From assembly GCF_900142775.1 (NCBI RefSeq), contig NZ_FRCC01000002.1, positions 124,001-188,000 of the forward strand: a DNA stretch of 64,000 bases, in the 5' to 3' direction. The stretch's first letter is position 1. Every line of letters begins with the position of its first letter. A program made the translations under genes and the position numbers. The DNA comes from Flavobacterium flevense. Its GTDB lineage: Bacteria > Bacteroidota > Bacteroidia > Flavobacteriales > Flavobacteriaceae. Shown here piece after piece: positions 1 to 8,351 of the stretch. The notes beneath the pieces were generated by a model that ran no database searches, was not told the origin of the DNA, and was given only the letters and a program-made list of their open reading frames with translations.

Positions 1-510
1 AGCACGCATTCCTTTTCCACCACCACCAGCAGTAGCTTTCATCATAACAGGATATCCTATTTCTTTAGCTACTATTTGTGCTTGTTCAAAAGATTCTAAA
101 ATTCCCTCAGAACCAGGCACACATGGAACACCGGCTTCAATCATAGTTGATTTTGCAGAAGCTTTATCTCCCATTCTGTCAATCATTTCAGGTGCAGCTC
201 CAATGAACTTAATCCCGTGTTCCTGACAGATTTTAGAAAATTTAGAATTTTCAGAAAGGAATCCGTATCCAGGATGTATTGCATCAGCATTCGTAATTTC
301 GGCTGCAGCAATAATATTTGACATTTTCAAATAAGAAAGGTTACTTGGCGGTGGTCCAATACAAACCGCTTCGTCAGCAAATTTCACGTGTAAACTTTCT
401 GCATCGGCTGTAGAGTAAACGGCTACTGTTTTAATACCCATTTCTTTGCAAGTTCTAATTACACGAAGTACAATCTCCCCTCTATTTGCAATTAATATTT
501 TTTTAAACAT
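1..510 (-). CDS. accC: Biotin carboxylase subunit of acetyl-CoA carboxylase (N-terminal part; gene runs off the window)
   Basis: ATP-dependent carboxylation of the biotin on AccB, the first half-reaction of malonyl-CoA synthesis in the cytoplasm. The translation from the ATG at 508-510 begins [21 protein letters not shown], the classic start of the biotin carboxylase N-terminal domain. It continues with [10 protein letters not shown] and the glycine-rich ATP-grasp loop ([10 protein letters not shown]) at the window edge. About 170 residues are present, and the C-terminal two thirds lie outside. It follows accB at 620-1099 on the same strand, with a spacer holding a short heptamer repeat, so it is probably the last visible gene of the DUF177-rpmF-fabH-accB-accC cluster. 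Identification is firm. Confidence 0.96.
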   Translation of the reverse strand, partial: MFKKILIANRGEIVLRVIRTCKEMGIKTVAVYSTADAESLHVKFADEAVCIGPPPSNLSYLKMSNIIAAAEITNADAIHPGYGFLSENSKFSKICQEHGIKFIGAAPEMIDRMGDKASAKSTMIEAGVPCVPGSEGILESFEQAQIVAKEIGYPVMMKATAGGGGKGMRA

Positions 511-519
511 CTTTTAAAA

Positions 520-547
520 GTTAGAAGTTAGAAGTTAGAAGTTAGAA
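520..547. repeat. Heptamer tandem repeat, four units
   Basis: The unit gttagaa occurs four times head to tail in the spacer between accB and accC. The rest of the spacer (550-619) carries further partial repetitions of aatctaaaat. It looks like slippage-prone intergenic sequence. No coding or obvious regulatory role is visible. Confidence 0.85.
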
Positions 548-619
548 ATCAAGAATGCAATGGATTTGAATATGGATTCAAGGTGTTGCAATCTAAAATT
601 TCAATCTAAAATCTTAAAT

Positions 620-1099
620 TTATGATGGGTCTACTAAAAATAAAGGTTGGTCAAATTCAACCGGAGACATATCATCAACTAAAATTTTAACGATTTTTCC
701 AGAAATTTCAGATTCGATTTCATTAAATAATTTCATCGCTTCTACCACACAAAGTACATCTCCCTTAGCAATAGAAGTTCCTACTTCAACAAACATTGGT
801 TTATCCGGAGATGGTTTTCTATAGAAAGTACCAATCATTGGCGATTTTATAGTAATGAATTTTGAATCCTCAACAACTGGTGCTGCTGCAACCGGTGTAG
901 CTGCTGCAACCGGAGCCGCGGCAATAATTTGCTGAGCTGGAGCCTGAGCTGGCATTTGTTGTACGTAAGTAGGCTCTGAAGCAGGGCTTTCTAATGTTGT
1001 TCTAATGGTAATTTTAACATCATCCATCTCCAGTTTCACCTCGGCAACACCAGAATTAGATACAAATTTGATTAGGTTCTGAATTTCTTTTAAATCCAT
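620..1099 (-). CDS. accB: Biotin carboxyl carrier protein of acetyl-CoA carboxylase
   Basis: Carries the biotin that shuttles carboxyl groups from biotin carboxylase to the carboxyltransferase in fatty acid synthesis. The 159-residue protein has the expected layout: a short N-terminal helical region (MDLKEIQNLIKFVS), an Ala/Pro-rich flexible linker at about residues 40-75, and a C-terminal biotinyl/lipoyl domain. The biotinylation motif EAMKL is present, with the target lysine at residue 123. Length is normal for the family. It sits between fabH upstream (spacing about 24 bases) and accC downstream, so the three genes are probably cotranscribed. Confidence 0.97.
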   Translation of the reverse strand: MDLKEIQNLIKFVSNSGVAEVKLEMDDVKITIRTTLESPASEPTYVQQMPAQAPAQQIIAAAPVAAATPVAAAPVVEDSKFITIKSPMIGTFYRKPSPDKPMFVEVGTSIAKGDVLCVVEAMKLFNEIESEISGKIVKILVDDMSPVEFDQPLFLVDPS

Positions 1100-1123
1100 A
1101 ATATTTGTGATTTTAGTTTAAAT

Positions 1124-2122
1124 TTATTTTTTGTCGTATGCCCACTTCAGATAGATAGAACCCCAGGTGAATCCTCCTCCGAATGCAGCAAAAATAATAG
1201 TATCTCCTTTTTTAAACAAATGTTCAAAATCATTTAAAACAAGTGGCAACGTAGCTGATGTGGTATTTCCATATCTTTCAATATTCATCAAAACCTTAGA
1301 TTCTTCCAGATTCATCCTGCTGGCAGTAGCATCAATAATACGCTTATTTGCCTGATGTGGTACTAAGAAATTTACATCTTCATTAGTAAGATTATTTCTT
1401 TTAAGGATTTGTTCACTTGCATCGGCCATATTGGTCACAGCATATTTAAATACTGTTTTTCCGTCTTGTCTTATGCTATGTCTTTTTTCTTCTATAGTTT
1501 GAATAGTAGTTGGATGAAGAGATCCTCCTGCATCAATTTTAAGAAAATCGCGGCCTACACCATCACTTCTTAAATACTCATCCTGTAATCCTAAACCTTC
1601 ATAATTAGGTTCGAATAAAACCGCTCCTGCTCCGTCTCCAAAAATAATACACGTAGTTCTATCAGTATAATCAACTATCGATGACATTTTATCGGCACCT
1701 ATTAGTAATACTTTTTTATATCTTCCTGATTCGATATATGCTGCAGCTGTAGACATTCCGTATAAAAAACTGGAACAAGCTGCCTGTAAATCATAAGCAA
1801 AGGCATTTGTAGCCCCTATTTGAGTAGCAACATAAGCTCCTGTTGCCGAAACCTGCATATCCGGAGTTGCAGTTGCCATTACAACCATATCAATTTCTAA
1901 GGGATCTATATTGGCTTTAGCTATTAAATCCTGAGCTGCTTTTATGGCTAAATAAGAAGTTCCTTTATCGGCATCTTTTAAAATTCTTCTTTCTTTTATT
2001 CCCGTACGCGAAGTGATCCATTCATCGTTTGTGTCCACCATAGTTTCAAGAACCTGGTTTGTAAGCACAAAATCTGGAACGTAAGCTCCAACTGCAGTAA
2101 TTGCGGCCGTAATTTTATTCAT
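1124..2122 (-). CDS. fabH: 3-oxoacyl-ACP synthase III
   Basis: Condenses acetyl-CoA (or a branched starter CoA) with malonyl-ACP to start fatty acid elongation. The start is taken at MNKITAAITAVGAYVPD, giving 332 residues. An in-frame ATG 33 bases earlier would only add an unconserved, lysine-rich extension. The catalytic triad is visible: Cys116 in QAACSSF, His in VPHQAN, and Asn in ERYGNTTSA. It lies just upstream of accB, and a hairpin with a T-run separates it from rpmF. The family is certain, while starter-unit preference (iso-branched in many flavobacteria) cannot be read from sequence alone. Confidence 0.96.
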   Translation of the reverse strand: MNKITAAITAVGAYVPDFVLTNQVLETMVDTNDEWITSRTGIKERRILKDADKGTSYLAIKAAQDLIAKANIDPLEIDMVVMATATPDMQVSATGAYVATQIGATNAFAYDLQAACSSFLYGMSTAAAYIESGRYKKVLLIGADKMSSIVDYTDRTTCIIFGDGAGAVLFEPNYEGLGLQDEYLRSDGVGRDFLKIDAGGSLHPTTIQTIEEKRHSIRQDGKTVFKYAVTNMADASEQILKRNNLTNEDVNFLVPHQANKRIIDATASRMNLEESKVLMNIERYGNTTSATLPLVLNDFEHLFKKGDTIIFAAFGGGFTWGSIYLKWAYDKK

Positions 2123-2248
2123 TTTATTCGGATATTTTCCCTTTTGTGACAACACAAAAAGAAACGTTTAAAAAGGGGTTAAAAATACAAAAAAAATCTA
2201 AACCCTTTATCTTTAAAAACTTCTTATTTAACGAAAAGTGCAAACAAT

Positions 2249-2275
2249 AAAAAACTCTCACATAGTGTGAGAGTT
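2249..2275 (-). terminator. Hairpin with T-run after rpmF
   Basis: A perfect 9-bp stem (arms 2253-2261 and 2267-2275, arm AACTCTCAC) with a 5-base loop is followed on the minus strand by a T-rich stretch. It lies 24 bases after the rpmF stop codon. It may act as a partial terminator that lowers read-through from DUF177-rpmF into fabH-accB-accC. Confidence 0.7.
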
Positions 2276-2298
2276 CTCGTATTATCTGTAAAAACGTA

Positions 2299-2496
2299 TT
2301 ATGCGAAAGTAGCTTCTGACTTATCAATAACCACTTGTCCTCTATAGTACATTTTTCCTTCGTGCCAGTAAGCTCTGTGGTATAAATGTGCTTCTCCTGT
2401 AATAGGACAAGTAGCGATTTGTGCTACTGTAGCTTTATAATGTGTTCTTCTCTTATCTCTTCTTGTTTTCGAGATTTTTCTTTTAGGATGTGCCAT
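2299..2496 (-). CDS. rpmF: 50S ribosomal protein bL32
   Basis: Small structural protein of the large ribosomal subunit. The 65 residues begin [19 protein letters not shown], the diagnostic bL32 start, and continue with the CPITGEAH segment. The usual four zinc-ligand cysteines are mostly absent: one Cys is seen at CPITG, so this is a zinc-independent type. It follows the DUF177 gene by 9 bases, the conserved bacterial pairing, and precedes fabH. Confidence 0.98.
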   Translation of the reverse strand: MAHPKRKISKTRRDKRRTHYKATVAQIATCPITGEAHLYHRAYWHEGKMYYRGQVVIDKSEATFA

Positions 2497-2505
2497 TTTA
2501 CTATA

Positions 2506-3048
2506 TTATTTATCCGTTAATAGTTGCTTTAATTTGTCCCAGCGCGGGTCTATATCTTCTTCTTTATTCTCTTTTTTATCTACTTCTTTAACTTGCAATT
2601 CATTCAGTTTATCTAAGGCTTCTGTTTTTAAACTTCCGTCTTTTACTCCCGGATGAACTCGTTTTAAAGGAACTGACAGCACAATCATCTCATAAATATA
2701 TTGTATTATATCTATTTCAAATTCGCCGAAAGGCAAAATCAACAACTCTTCATTATCATTATTAAACTCTTCGCCAAAACGAACGATTAATTTCATTTTA
2801 CCTTTAATTGGCAAATCAAAATCTTCACCCGTTAAGTCGCAAGGAACATTTACAGTCCCTTTGTGCTTAAAACTCAGCTCAAGCATGTTGCTTTTCTTCT
2901 CTAAAACTACTGCAACTTTGATATCTGAATTTTGATATTCATCATACTCAAAGTTCTCAAAGAACGTATTATTTATCTGATACTCAAAATGATGTTTCCC
3001 TAGCTTTAAGCCTACGAAAGGAATTAAAAATTCTTTTGTCCTGTTCAT
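2506..3048 (-). CDS. DUF177 (YceD-like) protein
   Basis: A 180-residue protein of the DUF177/YceD family, which is almost always encoded just upstream of rpmF and has been linked to 23S rRNA and L32 metabolism. The family core is visible around CDLTGEDFDLPIKGKMKLIVRFGEEF, including the Cys-Asp-Leu-Thr motif. An acidic stretch and a DIIQYIYEMIVLSVPLKRVHP segment follow. The C-terminal tail is Lys/Glu-rich. It is the first gene of the operon, preceded by a clear TTG/TAnnTTTG promoter. The precise biochemical role is not established. Confidence 0.88.
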   Translation of the reverse strand: MNRTKEFLIPFVGLKLGKHHFEYQINNTFFENFEYDEYQNSDIKVAVVLEKKSNMLELSFKHKGTVNVPCDLTGEDFDLPIKGKMKLIVRFGEEFNNDNEELLILPFGEFEIDIIQYIYEMIVLSVPLKRVHPGVKDGSLKTEALDKLNELQVKEVDKKENKEEDIDPRWDKLKQLLTDK

Positions 3049-3091
3049 TTCAACATAATTTTGCCCAATTCTGAAGCTTCAGAACGGGGTG

Positions 3092-3119
3092 CAAAGATAT
3101 AAAATTATTGTAAATCCAA
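3092..3119 (-). promoter_or_regulatory. Bacteroidetes-type promoter for the DUF177-rpmF-fabH operon
   Basis: On the minus strand a TATCTTTG -7 box (plus-strand positions 3092-3099) is preceded, across a 17-base spacer, by a TTG -33 box (3117-3119). It lies about 45 bases upstream of the DUF177 start codon. This matches the Bacteroidetes sigma-70 pattern TTG then TAnnTTTG. Confidence 0.7.
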
Positions 3120-3148
3120 TAACGTTATTAATCTTTTTTTATTTACAT

Positions 3149-4192
3149 TTATTTTTCTCTAACTTTTAGCGGCTTTTCAGTCATTTCTTCATACTGAATC
3201 CTTGAGCGATAGACATCTATAGCTAAATAGACTGCTTCTTTAAACGAATTAAAATCTGCAATCCCTTTACCGGCGATATCATAAGCCGTCCCGTGATCCG
3301 GCGAAGTCCTTACCTTATCCAATCCTGCTGTAAAATTAACTCCTTTTCCAAAGGATAATGTTTTAAAAGGAACCAATCCCTGATCGTGATAAGTAGCAAT
3401 AACGGCATCAAATTTCTCATAATGACCACTCCCAAAAAAACCATCAGCTGCAAAAGGTCCAAAAACAGCTGTTCCTTTATCAAACATTTTTTTCAAAACC
3501 GGCTTGATCAGCTCTTCATCTTCTTTGCCAATAACACCTCCATCGCCACAATGCGGATTGAGTCCTAAAACAGCAATTTTAGGATTAGGAATGCTAAAAT
3601 CACGTATTAATGATTTTTTTACGGTGGTTATTTTTTTAACAATCAGTTCTTCTGTCAATCGCGAAGCTACTTCATTAATAGGCACATGATCTGTAAGCAA
3701 ACCTACTCTTAAGTTATCCTGCACCATAAACATCAAAGCATCTCCTTCTAATTCCTGACCTAAATAATCCGTATGTCCCGGAAATTTAAAATCTTCCGAT
3801 TGTATGTTATACTTATTTATAGGAGCTGTTACCAAAACATCTACCAATCCATCTTTTAATGCTTTTGTAGCCGCAACAAAAGATTTTACAGCATACTCAC
3901 CTACTTTATCATCATTCACACCCAAATTTAAATCCACACCCTCTTTCCAAACATTCAATACATTAATTTTCCCGGGAATAATTTGATCTAATTTATCAAT
4001 TCCATGAAGAACAACGGCGGATTCTAAATTTCTTTTTATAAAAGACAGGATTTTCACATTAGCAAAAATAACAGGCGTACAAAACTCCAGCATTCGAACA
4101 TCTTCAAATGTCTTCAGAACAACCTCGCTTCCAATACCATTTAAATCTCCAATTGAAATTCCTATGATAATATTTTCTGCATTTTTAATCAT
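3149..4192 (-). CDS. pdxA: 4-hydroxythreonine-4-phosphate dehydrogenase
   Basis: NAD-dependent oxidation of 4-phosphohydroxy-L-threonine in the DXP-dependent pathway to pyridoxal 5'-phosphate. The start at MIKNAENIIIGISIGDLNGIG is chosen; an ATG six bases earlier is equally possible. The family signatures are present: GISIGDLNGIGSEV near the N-terminus, APINKYN and PGHTDYLGQEL in the middle, LNPHCGDGG, and ATYHDQGLVPFK with the metal-binding His. The C-terminal RTSPDHGTAYDIAGK motif is also intact. It is divergent from ribE across only about 55 bases, so the two may share a control region. Confidence 0.96.
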   Translation of the reverse strand: MIKNAENIIIGISIGDLNGIGSEVVLKTFEDVRMLEFCTPVIFANVKILSFIKRNLESAVVLHGIDKLDQIIPGKINVLNVWKEGVDLNLGVNDDKVGEYAVKSFVAATKALKDGLVDVLVTAPINKYNIQSEDFKFPGHTDYLGQELEGDALMFMVQDNLRVGLLTDHVPINEVASRLTEELIVKKITTVKKSLIRDFSIPNPKIAVLGLNPHCGDGGVIGKEDEELIKPVLKKMFDKGTAVFGPFAADGFFGSGHYEKFDAVIATYHDQGLVPFKTLSFGKGVNFTAGLDKVRTSPDHGTAYDIAGKGIADFNSFKEAVYLAIDVYRSRIQYEEMTEKPLKVREK

Positions 4193-4211
4193 ATCCACAA
4201 GTTTTTATTGC

Positions 4212-4232
4212 TAATTTTGAAGTGCAAATTTA
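4212..4232. promoter_or_regulatory. Overlapping divergent -7 boxes between pdxA and ribE
   Basis: The short gap carries TAATTTTG on the plus strand (4212-4219), suitable for ribE, and TAAATTTG on the minus strand (4225-4232), suitable for pdxA. No convincing -33 TTG is found at standard spacing for either, so this is a moderate-confidence call based on position. Confidence 0.4.
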
Positions 4233-4248
4233 GTAAAATAAAACAAGA

Positions 4249-4839
4249 ATGTTTACAGGAATCATAGAAACCCTTGGAACCATCCAGGAAATAAAAAAAG
4301 AGAAAGACAATATCCACGTAACAATAGACGCATCTATTACTAATGAACTCAAAATAGACCAAAGCGTAGCCCATAACGGGATTTGTCTTACTGTGGTAGC
4401 AATAAAAGACAACAGCTATACTGTAACCGCTATTGATGAGACTATAAAAAAAACGAATTTAGGCGAATGGAAAACGGGCGACCTGGTGAATCTGGAAAGA
4501 GCCATGAAACTGGGAGACCGCCTGGACGGCCATATTGTACAAGGCCATGTGGACCAAACCGGAAATTGTATTTCCATTCAGGAAACAAACGGAAGCTGGC
4601 TTTACACCTTTGAATATGATGACAAACTTAACAATCTGACTATTGAAAAAGGCTCTATTACCGTTAACGGAGTAAGCTTAACTGTAGTGAATTCAGAGAA
4701 AAATAAATTTAGCGTAGCCATTATCCCTTACACACACGAGCACACTAATTTTAAAAATTTCGTAGTTGGTTCTAAAATCAATCTGGAATTTGATGTCATA
4801 GGGAAATATGTCTCCCGATTATACGCCAACAAAATCTAA
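4249..4839 (+). CDS. ribE: Riboflavin synthase alpha chain
   Basis: Dismutation of two 6,7-dimethyl-8-ribityllumazine molecules to riboflavin. The 196-residue protein starts MFTGIIETLGTI, the invariant N-terminus of the family. It contains two lumazine-binding barrel repeats, the first around HNGICLTVV and the second around ITVNGVSLTVV, plus the linker GDRLDGHIVQGHVD. Length is typical. No FMN-riboswitch-like leader is present: the gap to pdxA is only about 50 bases. A bidirectional terminator follows at once. Confidence 0.97.
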   Translation: MFTGIIETLGTIQEIKKEKDNIHVTIDASITNELKIDQSVAHNGICLTVVAIKDNSYTVTAIDETIKKTNLGEWKTGDLVNLERAMKLGDRLDGHIVQGHVDQTGNCISIQETNGSWLYTFEYDDKLNNLTIEKGSITVNGVSLTVVNSEKNKFSVAIIPYTHEHTNFKNFVVGSKINLEFDVIGKYVSRLYANKI

Positions 4840-4857
4840 AGAAAATTACCCAAAAGA

Positions 4858-4889
4858 AAACGCCCGATTATACCGGGCGTTTCTTTTTT
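4858..4889. terminator. Bidirectional terminator between ribE and the proline-rich gene
   Basis: Arms AAACGCCCG (4858-4866) and CGGGCGTTT (4874-4882) form a 9-bp GC-rich stem with a 7-base loop, followed by a T-run on the plus strand and preceded by an A-run. It serves the two convergent genes ribE and 4868-5083. The minus-strand gene stop lies inside the structure. Confidence 0.85.
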
Positions 4890-5083
4890 ACTGTAAAAAC
4901 ATATATTTTATAAAATCCAAATAACAAAGCAGCAATCAATAAAAAGACTATCCTGTCGTCAACAGGCAAGCCTGGAGGAGGAGGTGGAGGTGGAGGAGCA
5001 GGAGGGATACCTTGAGCAAAACCATCAAGACTCACCAACAAGCAAGCGATCAATAAAACATATTTATTTAGCATTTCTCTCAT
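4868..5083 (-). CDS. Tiny proline-rich secreted protein with C-terminal anchor (PID-CTERM-like)
   Basis: About 71 residues. It has a hydrophobic signal peptide ending near DGFAQ, then a mature part starting with a run of prolines (PPAPPPPPPPPGLPVDD). A single transmembrane helix (about 18 residues, IVFLLIAALLFGFYKIYVF) and a basic tail (VKKKRPV) follow. Proline-rich segment, P-[IV]-D motif, helix and basic tail together resemble the small PID-CTERM sorting-domain proteins of flavobacteria. Function is unknown. The start could also be the ATG at 5074 or one further upstream, and the chosen one best fits a signal peptide. It overlaps the shared terminator with ribE. Confidence 0.65.
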   Translation of the reverse strand: MREMLNKYVLLIACLLVSLDGFAQGIPPAPPPPPPPPGLPVDDRIVFLLIAALLFGFYKIYVFTVKKKRPV

Positions 5084-5379
5084 ATAAAACAAAAAATGCT
5101 TAGAAATCCCAGGCGAGTTCAACCAAATACATTAGACTCAATCTACGCAAACTAAACATTAGCAACAAAGATATACATTTAAACGAATTCAGCACTAAAG
5201 AAAAATTCCTTAAAACGTTAATTTTAAAGGGATTTTGTCGACTTTTTAGTATTTTAATCGTAATTTGAAAACAACCCAGTTCAAAATAAAATTAAAAAAT
5301 TCTTACCTCTAATTCATGTTGAAGTACTTTTCCTCTTTTTTTAAACCTACCAATCTTCATAAAAATTTATTCAACAAAA

Positions 5380-5405
5380 AAGCCTCTACATTGCTGTAAA
5401 GGCTT
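5380..5405 (-). terminator. Terminator after the tRNA gene
   Basis: An 11-bp stem with one mismatch (AAGCCT...AGGCTT, loop ttgc) is followed on the minus strand by a T-run. It starts 11 bases after the tRNA 3' end and fits an intrinsic terminator for the single-gene tRNA transcript. Confidence 0.75.
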
Positions 5406-5416
5406 GATTTTAAAAG

Positions 5417-5490
5417 TGGTCCCACCTGGGCTCGAACCAGGGACCACCTGATTATGAGTCAGGTGCTCTAACCAGCTGAGCTATAGGACC
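5417..5490 (-). tRNA. tRNA with CAT anticodon, probably tRNA-Ile2 (lysidine type)
   Basis: A complete 74-base cloverleaf: a 7-bp acceptor stem (GGTCCTA/TGGGACC), D-arm GCTC...GAGC, anticodon stem CCTGA/TCAGG with loop CTCATAA, and T-arm CCTGG-TTCGAGC-CCAGG. The CCA end is not encoded. The anticodon CAT fits elongator Met or the AUA-reading Ile2. The acceptor pairs C4-G69 and C5-G68, which are recognition features of TilS (tRNA-Ile lysidine synthetase), and the loop ACTCATAAT favour tRNA-Ile2. Isotype is therefore inferred, while the tRNA itself is certain. Confidence 0.9.
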
Positions 5491-5619
5491 GGTTAAGAGT
5501 TTGCAATATTACTACTATTTTTTGTTTGCTCCAAATATTTTCGACTTAGTTTTTTAGCATAGACTGACATTAAAAAAAACACATCAGAAAACAGCTGATT
5601 ATTAGAGCCATAAAGATCT

Positions 5620-6027
5620 TTACAATTCTTTAATATTTTGACACAATTCAATTAAAACCCCATTGGTACTCTTAGGATGTAAAAAAACAACTAGTTTATT
5701 ATCGGCGCCTTTTTTAGGAATTTCATTTAAAACATGAAAACCTTCTTCTTTTAATCTCCGGATTTCCTGCTCTATATCATCTACTTCAAAAGCAATATGA
5801 TGCATTCCCTCTCCTTTTTTTTCTATAAACTTAGCAATAACACTATTCTCATCAGTAGAAGCCAGAAGTTCAATTTTACTCGTATCACTTTTAAAAAAAG
5901 AAGTAGTCACCCCTTCACTCTCTACTTCTTCCTGTTTGTAAGGCGAAACACCTAATAATTTTTCGAACAAAGCATTCGAAACCGCCAAGTCTTTTACCGC
6001 AATCCCTATATGATCGATTTTTTTCAT
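5620..6027 (-). CDS. mce: Methylmalonyl-CoA epimerase
   Basis: Interconverts (2R)- and (2S)-methylmalonyl-CoA, linking propionyl-CoA and odd-chain or branched catabolism to succinyl-CoA. The 135-residue VOC-fold protein starts MKKIDHIGIAVKDL, with the first metal-ligand His in DHIGIAV. It contains GEGMHHIAFEVDDIE with the second His, and ends in PKSTNGVLIELCQ with the metal-binding Glu. Length and motifs match the family well. It stands alone between the tRNA and the 763-residue secreted protein gene. Confidence 0.95.
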   Translation of the reverse strand: MKKIDHIGIAVKDLAVSNALFEKLLGVSPYKQEEVESEGVTTSFFKSDTSKIELLASTDENSVIAKFIEKKGEGMHHIAFEVDDIEQEIRRLKEEGFHVLNEIPKKGADNKLVVFLHPKSTNGVLIELCQNIKEL

Positions 6028-6059
6028 TGTTCGAAGTATTTAATCTCAAAGATACAGTA

Positions 6060-8351
6060 TCATTGATTGACATAGGTATTAAAATAACCACATTCTCTAA
6101 TCACATCCTGATAATATTGGGTATCCGAATAGTCTTTTTCCAATGTTTTGAATCCGTTCCATGCTAAAAAATTTACTTTATCATCATAAACTTCCCAATA
6201 ATTTTTATTCTGGAAATAATAACGCTGATTGTAAAAATCATTCCGCTCGCATTTTGCTAACATATAGGTACATTTTGCTTTTTGTTCTTTAGTTGTCGCT
6301 GCCAAAAGTGCTTTTTGGTAATACATTTTAGACACTGAACAATCTATGATCATTCGTTTCATAGCCTCTCTAAAATAAGTGGGGCTCGAACCATAACCTA
6401 CAATGCTAATTTCATAAAAAGTTCGTGCATTTCCAAAATGAGACAGGTTATAAAATGCATTTCCTAACAACAAACTATTATTATAGACATCTTCATTTTT
6501 AGCTACTTTATGCTGCATTTCGTTTATTAAATTCAGAAAATCCATTTGAGTAAATTTTCTTTTTTGGTAAGCCGCATGCTCACAATCATGGCAATCTTTT
6601 ATGTTTCCGTTAAACGGATTCCCTAATAAAACATAATGCTGTATGCTATCGGTTTCTTTCATATAAGCAATTGCCTGAGGAATTTTATTTTCAAAAGTAG
6701 CTTTTACCGCCTGAAAATTAGCAATATCTCTCCCTTTTAAGTTGTAGATTCTTTCGGCAATTTGCTCCATTTGTGTTTTATCCGTTTTTTGTAAAAAGCT
6801 TTTCATAGCCAAAAGATTCTTCTCATCATCATAAAATGAATTACCCGAATTACCCGAATAATATGCTGTAGATTGCGAAAACAACTCCGCCATAACAACA
6901 TTATTTTGTGCTTTATACAAGGCTGACAAATATTGTCTGCTCCAGTTTGAGGCATTATAAAATCTGAAATTTTCGATATTTTTAGCAGGAAGTTCTTCGT
7001 ACAACCATTTCAAATCACTCAGAATAGTTTGCTCTGATTTACTGTCGATTTTACTAATTTTATTCAGGTTATTGACAAAACGAAGCAATCGTAACTGACT
7101 TGAAGCCAAAACAGTTTCAGGCAAATCTTTTTCAGATGACGTATACATTTTGTCGGCTTTCTCATAATCTCCGTTCAGAGATTGCAGATAACCTAAAGCC
7201 ATTTTCCACGAATAGGGTTTATCTACAGCGTCAGAACTTGCTATTTTATGCACTAATGCCAGTACAGACTGATTTAGTTTAGCTCTTTGTTCCTTTTTAT
7301 TTTCGGTAACGGTGTTTTTTTGATAATCAGCACTTATTTTATTTTCCTGATTATTTATTAAACGGGTTAACAGATAATTTAAATGTTCACTTTTAGGATC
7401 TAATTCGAAAATGGCGGCTATAGCTTCTTGTTCATCATTATAATAACCACGAATAGCCCACAACGCTGCTTTTTCCTGATTTGTTTTTGCCATTTCTAAG
7501 GATTGTTGCCAGTCATTATTTTCCTGTGGATGAAAATTGTAAGCTGCCACTACACGCATTTCCGGACATTTATCAAAAACCTGGCTGTACAAATAATTAG
7601 AAACCGCATAGTTTTTTTGCTTATAATGAATTCCGGCCAGGTAACTCACCGCTCTGTAATACAAGGTGTTTTTAGGCACCGAAGCAGCTGTTTTATTAAA
7701 AAATTCGATTGCTTTTTGCTTATCATCACTATAAAAATAAGCTTTGACAGTTTGAAACCAGTACCGGTTTTTTAAAAATGCGTCTTTTACAGTAGTGTAT
7801 TGACGCTCAATTTCTTTTATTGTGGCTGCATCCGTAAAACTCTTGTAAACCACAGGATCATAACTCCAGTTGTTCTCCACTACCGAAACCGACTCAATAT
7901 GCTGAGCCAAATACAAAAAGGTGATAAATTCTTTTACTTTTGGTTCTTTCAAATTTATTTTCGAAGCAAAACCTATCGAAGATTCATTTTTTTTCCCGGT
8001 TTTAAAAAAGAAATACAACTCCTCGACCTTAATTTTTCGGTCATTGTCCAATAAAAAAGCTTTAACTTCTTCGGGATTCATTTTTTCTTTTAAAAAAGAT
8101 TGCCAGTCAGCAGTAATTTGGTCATTAAAACGGGAATTATGCTGATCATCAAAACCAATTCCGTAAAAAACATCTCCTGATAAAAACAAAGGCGAATAAG
8201 AATTATCAGCAAAAGTTTCAGGTGTGAAATTAGAATTGTAATACCAGTTATCAAACCAATCGCCGCCGCCACAGGCATAAATGAGTCCGTACCCGAACAA
8301 AAGAATACTACTAAAAGCGATCAGTAATTTGCTTAAAAATGGTTTTTTCAT
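6060..8351 (-). CDS. Secreted TPR-like protein of unknown function (763 aa)
   Basis: Not recognised as a characterised family. The N-terminus is a hydrophobic signal sequence ending at GLIYACGGGDW; the Cys would suit a lipoprotein, although Tyr at -2 is unusual. The rest is rich in paired amphipathic helices with Tyr, Phe and Ala spacing typical of TPR-like solenoids (for example NAFYNLSHFGNARTFYEISI and a C-terminal MLAKCERN region). A CHDCEH motif lies at about residues 590-595. Its start codon lies inside the end of the upstream lipoprotein gene (41-base overlap), so the two are probably translationally coupled. An envelope scaffold is one possibility, but no function can be assigned. Confidence 0.75.
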   Translation of the reverse strand: MKKPFLSKLLIAFSSILLFGYGLIYACGGGDWFDNWYYNSNFTPETFADNSYSPLFLSGDVFYGIGFDDQHNSRFNDQITADWQSFLKEKMNPEEVKAFLLDNDRKIKVEELYFFFKTGKKNESSIGFASKINLKEPKVKEFITFLYLAQHIESVSVVENNWSYDPVVYKSFTDAATIKEIERQYTTVKDAFLKNRYWFQTVKAYFYSDDKQKAIEFFNKTAASVPKNTLYYRAVSYLAGIHYKQKNYAVSNYLYSQVFDKCPEMRVVAAYNFHPQENNDWQQSLEMAKTNQEKAALWAIRGYYNDEQEAIAAIFELDPKSEHLNYLLTRLINNQENKISADYQKNTVTENKKEQRAKLNQSVLALVHKIASSDAVDKPYSWKMALGYLQSLNGDYEKADKMYTSSEKDLPETVLASSQLRLLRFVNNLNKISKIDSKSEQTILSDLKWLYEELPAKNIENFRFYNASNWSRQYLSALYKAQNNVVMAELFSQSTAYYSGNSGNSFYDDEKNLLAMKSFLQKTDKTQMEQIAERIYNLKGRDIANFQAVKATFENKIPQAIAYMKETDSIQHYVLLGNPFNGNIKDCHDCEHAAYQKRKFTQMDFLNLINEMQHKVAKNEDVYNNSLLLGNAFYNLSHFGNARTFYEISIVGYGSSPTYFREAMKRMIIDCSVSKMYYQKALLAATTKEQKAKCTYMLAKCERNDFYNQRYYFQNKNYWEVYDDKVNFLAWNGFKTLEKDYSDTQYYQDVIRECGYFNTYVNQ

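Noticed and set aside
4199..4248. FMN riboswitch before ribE
   Set aside because: The leader is only about 50 bases and lacks the conserved FMN-aptamer segments.
5380..5500. Integration site for a mobile island at the tRNA gene
   Set aside because: No integrase gene and no repeated tRNA 3' segment were found nearby. Both neighbours are core or typical genes.
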